Assembly (NCBI RefSeq): GCF_027531815.1
Contig: NZ_JAPZSK010000007.1
Location: 1 to 64,000, forward strand
Length of the DNA: 64,000 nt
Source of the DNA: Gemmatimonas sp.
Lineage (GTDB): Bacteria > Gemmatimonadota > Gemmatimonadetes > Gemmatimonadales > Gemmatimonadaceae
Direction: 5' to 3'
Positions within the stretch are counted from its first letter, which is position 1, and every line of letters begins with the position of its first letter. A model generated the notes under the pieces. The model did no database searches and was not told the DNA's origin. It worked only from the letters and a program-made list of their open reading frames with translations. Position numbers and translations under genes: made by a program. Below are positions 23,223 through 35,085 of this stretch, one piece after another.

Positions 23223-23970
23223 CCAGCACCTCCACCAGTTCCCGCGCCACGAGGTCGCCCGTGAGTCGCAGGAAGATGTCCTCCAGGGCGTCGTCCTGTC
23301 CCGACGAGGCGCGCAGCTCGTCCATGGTCCCGCACGCCACCAACTCCCCCTTCTGCATGATGCCGATGCGATCGCACATGCCTTCGGCGATCTCCAGGGT
23401 GTGCGTACTCATCATCACCGTGTGGCCACGGCGAGTGTACTCGCGGAACAGGTCCTTGAGGATCTTCGACGACTTCGGGTCGAGACCGACCATCGGTTCG
23501 TCCACGACGATCACGGCCGGACGGTGCACGAAGGCGCTGGCGATGATCAGCTTCTGCCGCATGCCGTGGCTGTAGCTCTCCACCAACTCGTCCCGCCACG
23601 GCTCCAGGTCGAACAGGGCGAGGAGCTCGTGGCCGCGACGATCCACGTCGGGACCCGCCTCGCCATAGAGCCCGGCGCTGAAACGCAGGAACTCGATGCC
23701 GGTGAGCTTCTCGTAAATGAACGGCCGGTCCGGAATGAACCCCAGCGCGCGCTTGGCCTGCATGGGGGCGGCCAGCAGATCATGACCGGCGATCCGAATG
23801 GCACCGGCGCTGGGCTGCAGGATGCCGGCAATCATGCGCATGGTGGTCGTCTTGCCGGCGCCGTTGGGCCCCAGAAAGCCGAACAGCTCGCCGGCGGGGA
23901 CCACGAGGTCGAGGGAGCGTACGGCGGTGAAGGTGCCGTACTGCTTGGAAAGCGAAGAGATCTCGATCAT
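23215..23970 (-). CDS. ABC transporter ATP-binding protein
   Basis: A protein of 251 aa, a complete ABC ATPase. Walker [11 protein letters not shown]-loop region [15 protein letters not shown], signature YSHGMRQKL (a common variant of LSGGQ in this subgroup), Walker [14 protein letters not shown] and the H-loop in [11 protein letters not shown]. It powers the neighbouring permease. ATG 23970 gives [14 protein letters not shown]. Divergent from uvrA with 84 bp between start codons. Confidence 0.93.
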   Translation of the reverse strand: MIEISSLSKQYGTFTAVRSLDLVVPAGELFGFLGPNGAGKTTTMRMIAGILQPSAGAIRIAGHDLLAAPMQAKRALGFIPDRPFIYEKLTGIEFLRFSAGLYGEAGPDVDRRGHELLALFDLEPWRDELVESYSHGMRQKLIIASAFVHRPAVIVVDEPMVGLDPKSSKILKDLFREYTRRGHTVMMSTHTLEIAEGMCDRIGIMQKGELVACGTMDELRASSGQDDALEDIFLRLTGDLVARELVEVLDA

Positions 23971-24040
23971 GCGCAATAGACGACCGAGAGCCGTCGGGCG
24001 GCACGGACCCGGCGGGGTTGTGTCGCTCCGGGGCTTCTCG

Positions 24041-24046
24041 CAGCTT
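24041..24046 (+). promoter_or_regulatory. CAGCTT box 8 nt before the uvrA start
   Basis: CAGCTT lies exactly 8 nt before the uvrA ATG. It differs from the TANNTT motif of gyrB, mtnA, mutY and sdaAB only in its first base. No SOS (LexA) box was recognised here. Confidence 0.3.
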
Positions 24047-24054
24047 CCACGACT

Positions 24055-26970
<2,916 letters not shown>

Positions 26971-27013
26971 GGCGCGGACGCGGCGGCGGCGTCGCGACAT
27001 CGCCCTCGGTCGC

Positions 27014-27019
27014 TACATT
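27014..27019 (+). promoter_or_regulatory. TACATT box 8 nt before the sdaAB start
   Basis: TACATT stands exactly 8 nt before the sdaAB ATG, matching the recurrent TANNTT geometry. Candidate -10 element giving a leaderless or nearly leaderless transcript. Confidence 0.4.
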
Positions 27020-27027
27020 GCCCATCT

Positions 27028-27696
27028 ATGGTTTCCCTTCTCGACATCATCGGCCCCGTCATGGTCGGGCCAAGCTCCAGTCACACCGCCGGCGCCTGTC
27101 GCCTGGGGCTGCTCGCGCGCTGCCTTGTGGGGGGCACGCCCGACACGGCGCACATCGAGTTGCACGGCAGCTTTGCCCGTACCGGTGAGGGGCACGGTAC
27201 CGACAAGGCGCTGGTGGGTGGACTCATGGGCTTTCGCCCCGACGACGAGCGGCTGCGCACGGCGCTCGAGATCATGGAGCGCGAGGGACTCCAGTACACC
27301 TTCGAAAAGACGTCGCTCGGCGACGAAGCGCACCCCAACACCGTGCGCATCTCGCTGGAGCGCGGGGGGCGGCGGTCGGTCATGGTTGGCGCATCGCTCG
27401 GCGCGGGCCGTGTACTCGTCACGGAGATCGACGGGTACCCGGTGGAGGTATCGGGCAACTTGCACACGATCGTCCTGGTGGCACACGACGTGAAGGGTTC
27501 GGTGGCTCGCATCGCCGGCATTCTCGCGGAGGCCGATGTGAACATCGCCACGCTCAAGCTGTCGCGGAAACAGCGGGGAGGCGACGCGTTCATGGTCATC
27601 GAGGTGGATGACCAACCTCGTGAGGCCGTGCGCGACGCCATTCGGGCGCTTCCGTGGGTAACGTGGGCCTTCCGCCTCGACAAGGTGAGTGCATGA
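27028..27696 (+). CDS. sdaAB: L-serine dehydratase, beta subunit
   Basis: A protein of 222 aa. With the alpha subunit it forms the iron-sulfur L-serine deaminase that yields pyruvate and ammonia. The N-terminal SDH_beta region begins SLLDIIGPVMVGPSSSHTAGACRLG and contains HGSFARTGEGHGTDKALVGG. A C-terminal ACT domain (LHTIVLVAHDVKGSVARIAGILAEADVNIATLKLSR) may sense serine. It is followed 28 bp later by the alpha subunit gene, so the enzyme is of the split (Bacillus-like) type. Confidence 0.95.
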   Translation: MVSLLDIIGPVMVGPSSSHTAGACRLGLLARCLVGGTPDTAHIELHGSFARTGEGHGTDKALVGGLMGFRPDDERLRTALEIMEREGLQYTFEKTSLGDEAHPNTVRISLERGGRRSVMVGASLGAGRVLVTEIDGYPVEVSGNLHTIVLVAHDVKGSVARIAGILAEADVNIATLKLSRKQRGGDAFMVIEVDDQPREAVRDAIRALPWVTWAFRLDKVSA

Positions 27697-27724
27697 CCGC
27701 GCCGCTGCGCGCAGGAGCACGCTG

Positions 27725-28609
27725 ATGTTCAAGAGTCTGGCGGACGCGATCCGCGAAGCGGAAGCGCGGCAGACCACCCTTGCCACCGTCGCGCTCGAGG
27801 CCGAAGCGCAGGACCAGGGGCGCCCCGTGGAGGAGATCCGTGATGCGCTGCGGCGCGCGCTGCAGGTGATGCGTGGCGCCGTCGATCGCGGTCTGGTGGG
27901 CGACCTGCGCAGTGCGTCGGAGCTCGTGGGTGGCGATGCGGCCAAGCTGCGTACGGGGCCGGCCGGCCCACTGGCGGGTACGGCCTTCCGCGATGTGCTG
28001 GCGCGGGCGCTGGCGGTGCAGGAGGTGAACGCAGCCATGGGCGTGATCGTGGCGGCGCCCACTGCGGGCGGTGCCGGTGTCCTCCCCGCCGTGCTCACGG
28101 GACTGGCGGCCGCCCAGGGGATCGATGACGAACGCGTGGTCGATGCGCTGGCCACGGCCGGTCTCATTGGCGCCGTGGTGGCGGAGCGGGCTTCGCTGTC
28201 GGGGGCGGAAGGCGGATGTCAGGCCGAGACCGGTGCCGCGGCCGGTATGGCCGCCGGCGCGGCCGTGGAAATGCTCGGCGGCTCCCCGCGCCAGGTGGGG
28301 CACGCCACGGCGCTGGCGCAGCAGGGCACGCTCGGGCTGGTCTGTGATCCGCTCGGCGGTTTGGTGGAATTGCCCTGCGTCTTCCGCAACGCCACCGGCG
28401 CTGCGATTGCGCTCGCGGCCATCGAAATGGCCATGGCGGGCGTCGAATTCGCGATCCCGGCCGACGAAGTGATCGACACGATGGGGGAGATCGGCGCGAG
28501 CATGGACGTGCGCTACCGCGAGACCGCCGGCGGCGGTCTCGCGGCCACGCCGACCGGACGCCGACTTGCGCGAGAGCGCCTGTACGAGCTGAAGCGCACC
28601 GGTGGGTGA
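27725..28609 (+). CDS. sdaAA: L-serine dehydratase, alpha subunit
   Basis: A protein of 294 aa, the catalytic subunit. Family motifs: VIVAAPTAGGAGVLPAVL, SGAEGGCQAETGAAAGMAAGAAVEMLGG and GLVCDPLGGLVELPCVFRNA, which carry the Cys ligands of the oxygen-sensitive 4Fe-4S cluster. ATG 27725 is chosen over the longer frame at 27689 because it starts at the family N-terminus (MFKSLADAIREAE). Its last 8 bases overlap the start of the next gene. Confidence 0.95.
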   Translation: MFKSLADAIREAEARQTTLATVALEAEAQDQGRPVEEIRDALRRALQVMRGAVDRGLVGDLRSASELVGGDAAKLRTGPAGPLAGTAFRDVLARALAVQEVNAAMGVIVAAPTAGGAGVLPAVLTGLAAAQGIDDERVVDALATAGLIGAVVAERASLSGAEGGCQAETGAAAGMAAGAAVEMLGGSPRQVGHATALAQQGTLGLVCDPLGGLVELPCVFRNATGAAIALAAIEMAMAGVEFAIPADEVIDTMGEIGASMDVRYRETAGGGLAATPTGRRLARERLYELKRTGG

Positions 28610-29582
28610 GCGGGGGGGCGCGGGAGGCGGGGGCACCGCTGGGGCGGCTGCTGCCGCCCTTGCGTGGCGCGCCGGTCTGCTGCTGACCGGCCTGCTCGTG
28701 GCGGGGTGCGATCGCGTGGGAGGCAGCCAGCTGCGGTGGGTGCGCCAGGGCGACGTGGTGCTGCGCGAGACCCACCGCAGTGGGCGCTTCGCCGACGACG
28801 CGCTGGAAGAAGCGTCGGGCGCCGTGGTGTCGGTAGGGGAGCCCGGCGTGATCTGGAGTCAGAACGACAGCGGGAACGACGAAACGCTGTTTGCCTTCGA
28901 CAGCACGGGGCGCGCCCTCGGGCGGGTCGACGTGAAAGGGGCGAAGAACCGGGACTGGGAAGCGCTGGCCACCGGTCCTTGCAATGAGGGACAGTGCCTC
29001 ACCATTGGCGACGTCGGTGACAACGCGGCCTATCGCGGAACGCTCACGTTGTACCAGCTCGCGGAGCCGCGCGCCGCCATGGGCACGGTGCGGGTGCTGC
29101 GGTCGCTCGATGTGCGCTATGCCGATGGATCGCACGACGTGGAGGCGATGTACGCCGGCGCCGATGGCGGCCTGTGGCTGGTGACCAAGCGCCCCGCGCG
29201 AGGTGCCGGCGGTGCGTGGCGCCCGGTGCGCGTGTACCATGTGCCCCGGGCGGCGTGGGGACAGGGGGCCGAGTATACGGCGGCGGTGGTGGACTCGCTG
29301 CCGCTCATCCCCGAACGTGGCACGGCGCACAACTGGGTAACCGACGCCAGCCTGTCGGCACCGCTGGTCGACGGCCGGCGACGCCTGGCCCTGCTCTCGT
29401 ATGGCGCGGTGCATGTGTTCGATGCCGATCCGGCCACCGGACGTCCCGGTGCCCTGGTGGCCCGATGTGCCCTCCCCATTCGCGAGGATACCGCCGAGGG
29501 GCTCACCTGGCTCGCCGACGGTCGCCTGCTGCTCGTCACCGAGGGGCGGCAGGGCGCGATCTATGTCGGCCGCTGTCCCTGA
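28602..29582 (+). CDS. lipoprotein with beta-propeller-like domain
   Basis: A protein of 326 aa from a GTG start overlapping the sdaAA end by 8 bp. A lipoprotein signal ends LLLTGLLVAGC (lipid-bearing Cys about residue 36). The mature part resembles six-bladed propellers of the esterase-like / phytase-like sort: EASGAVVSVGEPGVIWSQNDSGNDETLFAFD, KNRDWEALATGPC, CLTIGDVGDNAAYR, DVEAMYAGADGGLWLVTKR, EGLTWLADGRLLLVTEG. No catalytic site can be assigned. Its link to serine catabolism may be only transcriptional. Confidence 0.7.
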   Translation: MGERGGAGGGGTAGAAAAALAWRAGLLLTGLLVAGCDRVGGSQLRWVRQGDVVLRETHRSGRFADDALEEASGAVVSVGEPGVIWSQNDSGNDETLFAFDSTGRALGRVDVKGAKNRDWEALATGPCNEGQCLTIGDVGDNAAYRGTLTLYQLAEPRAAMGTVRVLRSLDVRYADGSHDVEAMYAGADGGLWLVTKRPARGAGGAWRPVRVYHVPRAAWGQGAEYTAAVVDSLPLIPERGTAHNWVTDASLSAPLVDGRRRLALLSYGAVHVFDADPATGRPGALVARCALPIREDTAEGLTWLADGRLLLVTEGRQGAIYVGRCP

Positions 29583-29683
29583 CCCGTTTGCGGCGTATCT
29601 TCCGCGGTGGGCGTGGGTCGTGTCGAAACGAAACCGCGCCCGCTCCCGTACGGCTCAGCAACCGAACCTCAAGGGAATCGAAC

Positions 29684-30088
29684 ATGGTCACGCGTGAAGA
29701 CATCGAGGCCTTCCTCGACCGGCTCAATGCCGACGGCGCCACGTATCAGGAAGTCGAACCCGGACTCTGGGTGGTGAAGCCGGGGGGCGCACTCGATTTC
29801 GATGTCGTCGTCACCCACAACCCGCCGGTGGTGCTGTTGCGCGTGAAGGTGATGCCCCTGCCGGCAGACGCCGCCGAATCGGCCGCGCTCAACCGTCGCC
29901 TCCTGGAGCTGAACGCCACCGACCTGTTGCATGGCGCGTACGGAATCGATGGCGATGCCGTGGTGCTCACCGAGGCGCTCGAACTCGCGCACCTTGACTT
30001 CGAAGAGTTCCTGGCGTCGTTCGAAAGCATGACACTTTCGCTCACCGGACATTTGCGTGAGCTGGCCGCCTTCCGCGAGGCTCGCTGA
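29684..30088 (+). CDS. YbjN / CesT-like domain protein
   Basis: A protein of 134 aa with the alpha-beta pattern of YbjN and type III secretion chaperone-like folds (TREDIEAFLDRLNADGATYQEVEPGLWVV, read in parts, then FDVVVTHNPPVVLLRVKVM and LLELNATDLLHGAYGIDGDAVVLTEALE). The fold often acts as a chaperone or regulator. It stands directly before pspA (3 bp gap), so the two are probably made together, which suggests an envelope stress role. A GGGA ribosome site precedes ATG 29684. Confidence 0.7.
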   Translation: MVTREDIEAFLDRLNADGATYQEVEPGLWVVKPGGALDFDVVVTHNPPVVLLRVKVMPLPADAAESAALNRRLLELNATDLLHGAYGIDGDAVVLTEALELAHLDFEEFLASFESMTLSLTGHLRELAAFREAR

Positions 30089-30091
30089 TCC

Positions 30092-30958
30092 ATGGGTATC
30101 TTCGATCGTCTTTCGACGCTGATCAAGTCGAACCTGAACGACCTCATCTCCTCGGCGGAAAACCCCGAGAAGATGCTGAACCAGATCATCGTCGACATGC
30201 GCAATCAGTTGGCGAAGGCCAAGCAGCAGGTCGCTGCCGCCATCGCCGACGAGAAGCGCCTCAAGGATCAGGCGGAAGCCGAGTTCAAGCTGGCCGACGA
30301 CTGGGAGAAGCGCGCCATGCTCGCGGTGCAGGAAGGGCGCGACGACCTGGCCAAGCAGGCGCTCATGCGTGGGCAGGAGCATCTCGAGCACGGGCAGCAG
30401 CTGGCGGCCACGTGGGAGGCACACAAGCAGGAGACCGAGAAGCTCAAGCAGTCGCTGCGCGATCTCAACGACAAGATCGAGGAAGCGAAGCGCAAGAAGA
30501 ACCTGCTGCTGGCGCGCCAGCGGCGTGCCGAGGCCCAGGCGCGTATCTCGCAAACGATGTCGGGGCTATCGGAGAACTCGGCGTTCGAAGCGTTTGCGCG
30601 CATGGAGGAGAAGATCACCGCCAACGAGCGTCAGCTGCAGGCCGCGCAGGAGATCGACGAGGAGTTCAGCGGCGATCGGCTGGCCGGCGAGTTCAAGCAG
30701 CTCGAGCGTGCGTCCGGTGGCGTGTCGGCCGACTTGCAGCTGTCGGCGCTCAAGCAGCGTATGGGCATGCTGAGCGCTGGTGCCCCGGCACCGTCGCGTC
30801 AGCTTGGCGCAGGGCCCACGGAGGCGGCCGCTCCGTCCGCCCCACCGGCGCAGCTGCCGGCCTCGACGTCTCCCGCGGCGGCATCTGACGCGAAGACCGC
30901 CGAAGCCGATCTGATCGCCGAAATCGAGCGGCTCGGGCAGACGAATCCCGGGCGCTGA
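30092..30958 (+). CDS. pspA: PspA / IM30 family protein
   Basis: A protein of 288 aa. PspA proteins bind stressed inner membranes through an N-terminal amphipathic helix and form ESCRT-III-like polymers. Seen: MGIFDRLSTLIKSNLNDLISSAENPEKMLNQII, then long coiled-coil helices (AKQQVAAAIADEKRLKDQAE, KQETEKLKQSLRDLNDKIEEAKRKKN) and SGDRLAGEFKQLE. A low-complexity Ala/Pro tail ends with a short helix (DLIAEIERLGQ). No pspF or pspBC genes lie nearby. Confidence 0.93.
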   Translation: MGIFDRLSTLIKSNLNDLISSAENPEKMLNQIIVDMRNQLAKAKQQVAAAIADEKRLKDQAEAEFKLADDWEKRAMLAVQEGRDDLAKQALMRGQEHLEHGQQLAATWEAHKQETEKLKQSLRDLNDKIEEAKRKKNLLLARQRRAEAQARISQTMSGLSENSAFEAFARMEEKITANERQLQAAQEIDEEFSGDRLAGEFKQLERASGGVSADLQLSALKQRMGMLSAGAPAPSRQLGAGPTEAAAPSAPPAQLPASTSPAAASDAKTAEADLIAEIERLGQTNPGR

Positions 30959-30986
30959 ATCGGCGGGTTGATCCTGCCCCAGGGTC

Positions 30987-31026
30987 GCAACGCGGCGTCT
31001 CCGTAGGCACGGGGACGCCGCGTTGC
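30987..31026. terminator. 17-bp hairpin after pspA
   Basis: A 13-bp perfect stem (30987-30999 with 31014-31026) is extended inward by one G:T and three G:C pairs around a 6-nt loop. It lies 28 bp past the pspA stop. There is no T run after it, so it may be a stability-type terminator. Confidence 0.55.
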
Positions 31027-31116
31027 CATGGCACCGTGGTGTGGCGCCGCGTGGCAAAGGTAGGGTGTGCACGATTTCGATGACACACGCCACGCGTGCA
31101 TCGTGCATCGTGACGC

Positions 31117-31740
31117 ATGACCTCTGCATCGCGTCCGCTGCTGTCGCTGGTGAACGCCTCCGCCGAATGGCAGGCGGGGCTTCCCCCGCTGTGCCGTGCA
31201 AGCGTGCGGCTCCTCGATCGGGTGCACTTCAGCGTGCGGCAGGGCGACTGCATCGTGGTGCACCATCGCGACCCGTCCAGCGCCACGGTGCTGCTGGCCG
31301 CGCTGCGTGGTCACGGCGCACTGACCGTGGGCGCGCACCTCACTGGTGAACGTCTCGTTCGCACGGGGGTGCGTATCCGGCGCTGCAGCATCAGTCTCGA
31401 GGCAATGCAGGCGGTGCAGGAGGGATGGGGCAGCGCGCCTGAGGAGGCGGCGTCATCACCGGGCCGCGCCGTGGTGTATCTGCTGCGCGCCACACGGCGG
31501 CGCCCCGAGGTCGCCGGTACGCGTCAGCAGTGGCGGCAGTGGGCGCAGCGCGCACGCACAGCCGGAGACGCCCTGGTGCTGGTAACCCAGCACGTCGCGC
31601 ACGGCGACGATCCTGCGGTCGCACGGCCTCGCGCCGCGCTGCACGAACCGGCACCGCACGGGTATTCCCTGTCCCGGGAGGGGAGCCGGGTGATGCGTCT
31701 GCACCACGGACGCCTGTTCGACATGCCACTGAGGGAATGA
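31117..31740 (+). CDS. degenerate ABC-ATPase-like protein
   Basis: A protein of 207 aa. The first part follows the layout of an ABC ATPase (LLDRVHFSVRQGDCIVV, then a loop and TVLLAALRG), but the Walker A loop reads HHRDPSSAT and lacks the GK(S/T). A late strand DALVLVTQH sits where the H-loop should be. No signature or Walker B motif is clear. Probably an ATPase fold that has lost nucleotide hydrolysis, or chance resemblance; no transporter partner lies nearby. Strong G/C preference at third positions supports real coding. Confidence 0.5.
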   Translation: MTSASRPLLSLVNASAEWQAGLPPLCRASVRLLDRVHFSVRQGDCIVVHHRDPSSATVLLAALRGHGALTVGAHLTGERLVRTGVRIRRCSISLEAMQAVQEGWGSAPEEAASSPGRAVVYLLRATRRRPEVAGTRQQWRQWAQRARTAGDALVLVTQHVAHGDDPAVARPRAALHEPAPHGYSLSREGSRVMRLHHGRLFDMPLRE

Positions 31741-31830
31741 TGGGTCGCCAGCGGTGGTGGCAACGCCGCGCGCCCGAGGCCGAAGCCCCGGGCGCGCCGG
31801 TCGAACGAACGGTGGCGAGGCCGCTCGGAC

Positions 31831-32451
31831 CTACTGCCCCAGCTGATTGGCCGGGGTGCTGGCCGGGTAGTAGCGGTGGCGCACAGCGCTGCGCTTGGCG
31901 TCGATGTCCCACAGCGTGCTCTGCACCATCATGCCACGCATGCGGCGCTGGTTGGTGATGGGAGCCGGCGTGTAGCTGGTGCCCACCACGGGCGGCAGCG
32001 GCGCAAGCGCTTCGTGCGCGATCACGTCAGCGACGTTGGGGTACTTCACCGTCCCGTCGGTCTTCTGCATGATGAAGACGCGGCCCACGACCGGGCGCCC
32101 GTTGATGAGCGTCTGCCCCGTCACGGGGTCCACCGGCCAGGCGGCGGGCGCGGCCGGCGCCGGAGCCGCGGCGGCAAGGGCGGCGGGCTGAAGGGCAGCG
32201 GTCATCGCGGGCGCCAGCGCATCCTGCACCGCCAGCGAGTCGGTCGCGGTGCTGTCCGGCGCGGAGTTCTGCCCGGTCGACGAGTCGGTGGCCGGTGCGG
32301 CGGGTGCCGCCGGCTGGGAGGGGGGCGGCATGAGCACGACCTGAGCGGCCCGACCGCTGCGCGCCGTGATGCCCACGGCGATCAGGGCCGCCACGACGGC
32401 GGCGTAGCGGGCGCGGGATGAACGCGGTGACGAGAACGACGCTGCACGCAT
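31831..32451 (-). CDS. secreted hypothetical protein
   Basis: A protein of 206 aa. An N-terminal export signal (RYAAVVAALIAVGITARSGRAAQ) is followed by a Pro/Ala/Ser/Thr-rich linker and a conserved-looking C-terminal block with WPVDPVTGQTLINGRPVVGRVFIMQKTDGT and VVGTSYTPAPITN. No family is recognised. It diverges from cysS with 118 bp between start codons. Confidence 0.55.
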   Translation of the reverse strand: MRAASFSSPRSSRARYAAVVAALIAVGITARSGRAAQVVLMPPPSQPAAPAAPATDSSTGQNSAPDSTATDSLAVQDALAPAMTAALQPAALAAAAPAPAAPAAWPVDPVTGQTLINGRPVVGRVFIMQKTDGTVKYPNVADVIAHEALAPLPPVVGTSYTPAPITNQRRMRGMMVQSTLWDIDAKRSAVRHRYYPASTPANQLGQ

Positions 32452-32569
32452 GGTCGGTACCGGACGAGGGTGGGGAGCCGAGGGGGGTGACAGGCCCCCT
32501 ACATTCAACGCGTTACTTTGCGTGGAGATCCCGCGCGTTTCAAGGTTTCTGCCTCCGCCACCTGCGCCA

Positions 32570-33976
32570 ATGCCCGAGTTCCGCCTGTACAACACGCTCA
32601 CGCGCCGCGTCGAGCCGTTCGCGCCCGCCGATGGACAGACGGTGCGCATGTACACGTGTGGACCCACGGTCTACAACGCGGCCCACCTCGGCAATTTCCG
32701 CACGTTTCTCTTCGAGGACCTGCTGCGGCGGGTGTTCCGGTTGGCCGGCTGGCAGGTGGAGCAGGTCATGAACCTCACCGACGTGGATGACAAGATCATC
32801 CGCAAGGCGCAGGCGAATGGCCAGCACATCCTTGAGGTCACCGAACCCTATACCGAACTCTTCCACACCGACCGCCGATACCTGCGGATCGAGGACGCCG
32901 AGCGGTACCCCAAGGCCACAGAGCACATCCCGGAAATGATCGCGCTGGTCGAGCGGCTGGTGGCCAACGGCGTGGCCTACGTGGCCGACGACGGGTCGGT
33001 GTATTTCGCGATCGACCAGTTCGCCGATTACGGGAAGCTCTCGCAGCTCGACAAGCGCGAGGTGAAGAGCGGGGCGCGGGTGGCGCAAGACGAGTACGCC
33101 AAGGAAAACGCCCAGGACTTTGCGCTCTGGAAGGCGGCCAAGCCCGAGGACGAGGCCACCGGGGCCGCTTGGGACTCGCCCTGGGGGCGCGGTCGTCCCG
33201 GCTGGCACCTGGAGTGCTCGGCGATGGCCATGAAGTACCTCGGCGAGACGTTCGACCTCCACGCCGGGGGCATCGACCTCATTTTCCCGCATCACGAGGA
33301 CGAAATCGCCCAGAGCGAAGCGGCCACCGGCAAGCAGTTCGCGCGCTGCTGGTGCCACGGGGAGTTCCTGCTCACCGATGGCGCCAAGATGGCCAAGCGG
33401 GTCGGCAACGTGGCCAACGTGGTGGAGTTGCGGGAGCAGGGGATCAGCGGGACCGCCTACCGGCACTTCGTGTTCAGCGCACACTACCGCAAGCAGCTCA
33501 ATCTGGGCGAGGACTCGCTCGAGCAGTCGCGGGCGGCGGTGAACCGCATTGGGGCCTTTGCCAGGCGTCTGGCCGAGGCGACCGGTGCCACCCCGCCACT
33601 CGCCGCTGCGGCCACACGGGCGGAGAAGGCGTTTCTCGACGCCCTCTTCGACGACCTCAACGCCCCCGAGGCCATGGCGGCGCTGTTCACCTTCATCACC
33701 GAGGCCAACCGGGAGCTCGACGCCGGGGGAACGGACGGGGCCGCGCTGGAACGGGCGCGGGCGGCGTTCCGCCTCATGGATTCGGTGCTCGATCTCGTCC
33801 CTGAGCAGGATACGGAAAGCGAGCTGGCGGCCTGGGTGGAGGAGCGCCTGGCCGCCCGTCGCGCGGCCCGGGAGCGTCGGGATTTTGCTGCCGCCGACCA
33901 GGTGCGCGCCGAGCTCACGGCGCGGGGCATCCTCATCGAGGATGGCCCGGGCGGGACGCGCTGGCGACGCGGCTGA
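32570..33976 (+). CDS. cysS: cysteinyl-tRNA synthetase
   Basis: A protein of 468 aa, standard length. It charges tRNA-Cys. Motifs: zinc/Cys-binding [23 protein letters not shown] (C30; HLGN is the HIGH signature at residues 39-42), the tRNA-contacting [14 protein letters not shown]-type region ([11 protein letters not shown]), [21 protein letters not shown] and KMAKRVGN (KMSKS signature). ATG 32570 starts the family's [10 protein letters not shown]-terminus. TTACTTTG near 32512-32519 is a possible -10 region. Confidence 0.97.
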   Translation: MPEFRLYNTLTRRVEPFAPADGQTVRMYTCGPTVYNAAHLGNFRTFLFEDLLRRVFRLAGWQVEQVMNLTDVDDKIIRKAQANGQHILEVTEPYTELFHTDRRYLRIEDAERYPKATEHIPEMIALVERLVANGVAYVADDGSVYFAIDQFADYGKLSQLDKREVKSGARVAQDEYAKENAQDFALWKAAKPEDEATGAAWDSPWGRGRPGWHLECSAMAMKYLGETFDLHAGGIDLIFPHHEDEIAQSEAATGKQFARCWCHGEFLLTDGAKMAKRVGNVANVVELREQGISGTAYRHFVFSAHYRKQLNLGEDSLEQSRAAVNRIGAFARRLAEATGATPPLAAAATRAEKAFLDALFDDLNAPEAMAALFTFITEANRELDAGGTDGAALERARAAFRLMDSVLDLVPEQDTESELAAWVEERLAARRAARERRDFAAADQVRAELTARGILIEDGPGGTRWRRG

Positions 33977-34061
33977 CGGTCGCGGCGACTGGGGCGGGGG
34001 AGCTACCGCGCGGCACCTCGCCCCATTAGCATTGGGGTCTCTGGGAGTTCGGGTCCTTTCT

Positions 34062-34134
34062 GCTGACGTAGCTCAGTTGGTAGAGCAGCTGATTTGTAAT
34101 CAGCAGGTCAGGGGTTCGAGCCCCCTCGTCAGCT
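34062..34134 (+). tRNA. tRNA-Thr(TGT)
   Basis: 73 nt. Acceptor GCTGACG pairs with CGTCAGC. D arm GCTC/GAGC. Anticodon stem GCTGA/TCAGC with loop TTTGTAA, anticodon TGT. T loop TTCGAGC. The 3' CCA is not encoded. First of four tRNA genes in the same order as E. coli thrU-tyrU-glyT-thrT. Confidence 0.97.
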
Positions 34135-34168
34135 TTCGCGGTACTCGCGCGGCGGCCGGCGGAACTTG

Positions 34169-34251
34169 GGTGGGGTACTCAAGTGGCCAACGAGATCAGA
34201 CTGTAAATCTGACGGCGCAAGCCTTCGAAGGTTCGAATCCTTCCCCCACCA
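34169..34251 (+). tRNA. tRNA-Tyr(GTA)
   Basis: 83 nt, class II with a long variable arm. Acceptor GGTGGGG pairs with CCCCACC. Anticodon stem TCAGA/TCTGA with loop CTGTAAA, anticodon GTA. T stem GAAGG/CCTTC with loop TTCGAAT. CCA not encoded in full. Confidence 0.96.
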
Positions 34252-34293
34252 TGGCAGGACCGCCGGCGCAGTGGCGGGTAGCACCGTAAGCAC

Positions 34294-34366
34294 GCGGGAG
34301 TAGCTCAGCTGGTAGAGCGCAAGCCTTCCAAGCTTGATGTCGCGGGTTCGAGCCCCGTCTCCCGCT
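34294..34366 (+). tRNA. tRNA-Gly(TCC)
   Basis: 73 nt. Acceptor GCGGGAG pairs with CTCCCGC. Anticodon stem CAAGC/GCTTG with loop CTTCCAA, anticodon TCC. T loop TTCGAGC. CCA not encoded. Confidence 0.97.
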
Positions 34367-34387
34367 CTGTTGGTGAAGGTGCAGGAC

Positions 34388-34460
34388 GCTCACGTAGCTC
34401 AGTCGGCAGAGCACATCCTTGGTAAGGATGAGGTCACCGGTTCGATCCCGGTCGTGAGCT
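34388..34460 (+). tRNA. tRNA-Thr(GGT)
   Basis: 73 nt. Acceptor GCTCACG pairs with CGTGAGC. Anticodon stem CATCC/GGATG with loop TTGGTAA, anticodon GGT. T loop TTCGATC. In E. coli the gene after this tRNA is tufB; here a terminator hairpin follows. Confidence 0.97.
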
Positions 34461-34477
34461 CTTTTCAGAGGCCATCA

Positions 34478-34510
34478 GTGCCCCCGTCGCCAGGAGCGCG
34501 ACGGGGGCAC
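34478..34510 (+). terminator. terminator hairpin of the tRNA cluster
   Basis: A perfect 13-bp stem (34478-34490 with 34498-34510) with a 7-nt loop lies 17 nt after the last tRNA. There is no strong T run behind it. Confidence 0.7.
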
Positions 34511-34929
34511 TGGCGTTTGCGCCGGCCGTGACAAACGCGTCCGTGCGAATGGGCTTGGGGCGGCTCATGGCGTCGCGCGTGCTGAGCGGCCGCCACCTCT
34601 GCCGGTGAGTCATGGTGCACGTGGCCCGCGAGACTCCTGCGCGTGTGGCGGTCGTCGATGACGAGACAGGTGGTGCCGGTGGTCCCCGCGCCGGGGGTTG
34701 GTCGCTATTGACTGTCTGTTCGGGAGCGATTCGGGTGGGGCTGCAGACCGGTAAGGTGCTGCTCTACCGACACTTGCATACTTGGACCGCTCGGTGTGGA
34801 TAGCTTGGGCGCGTGACTTGCGGGGGGCGTCCGGCGCTACTACGTTGCAAGGCTCACCCCACTTCGGTGAAAGCCGGAGGTGGGTCCGAACTATCGGGAA
34901 TTTTCGAAGAGCTGTGACGGAGCCGGGAT
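34511..34929 (+). other. gene-free interval before rpmG
   Basis: No convincing gene is seen in these 419 bp, where tuf would be expected. TAGCTTGG at 34801-34808 is a possible -10 element for the rpmG-secE-nusG unit, with TTGCAT (34774-34779) 21 bp upstream. At about 34854-34886 an imperfect stem-loop (ACCCCAC...TTCGG pairing with CCGG...GTGGGT) would form in the mRNA leader, 45 nt before rpmG. Confidence 0.4.
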
Positions 34930-35082
34930 ATGCCGCGCGAGAAGATCATCCTCGGGTGCACCGAGTGTAAGAACCGCAACTACTTCACGATGAAGAACAA
35001 GCGTCTTCATCCGGAACGCGTGGAGTGGAAGAAGTACTGCCCGCGCTGCAACAAGCATCAGCTCCACAAGGAAACCAAGTAA
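34930..35082 (+). CDS. rpmG: 50S ribosomal protein L33
   Basis: A protein of 50 aa, the normal size. It begins [18 protein letters not shown] and contains two CxxC pairs (CTEC and CPRC), so it is the zinc-binding C+ form. It ends [10 protein letters not shown]. The stop codon lies 3 bp before secE, the usual rpmG-secE-nusG order. Confidence 0.96.
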   Translation: MPREKIILGCTECKNRNYFTMKNKRLHPERVEWKKYCPRCNKHQLHKETK

Positions 35083-35085
35083 GCC

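Noticed and set aside
34511-34929. A possible tRNA-Trp or tuf remnant
   Set aside because: No cloverleaf, no CCA anticodon loop and no EF-Tu-like translation could be found.
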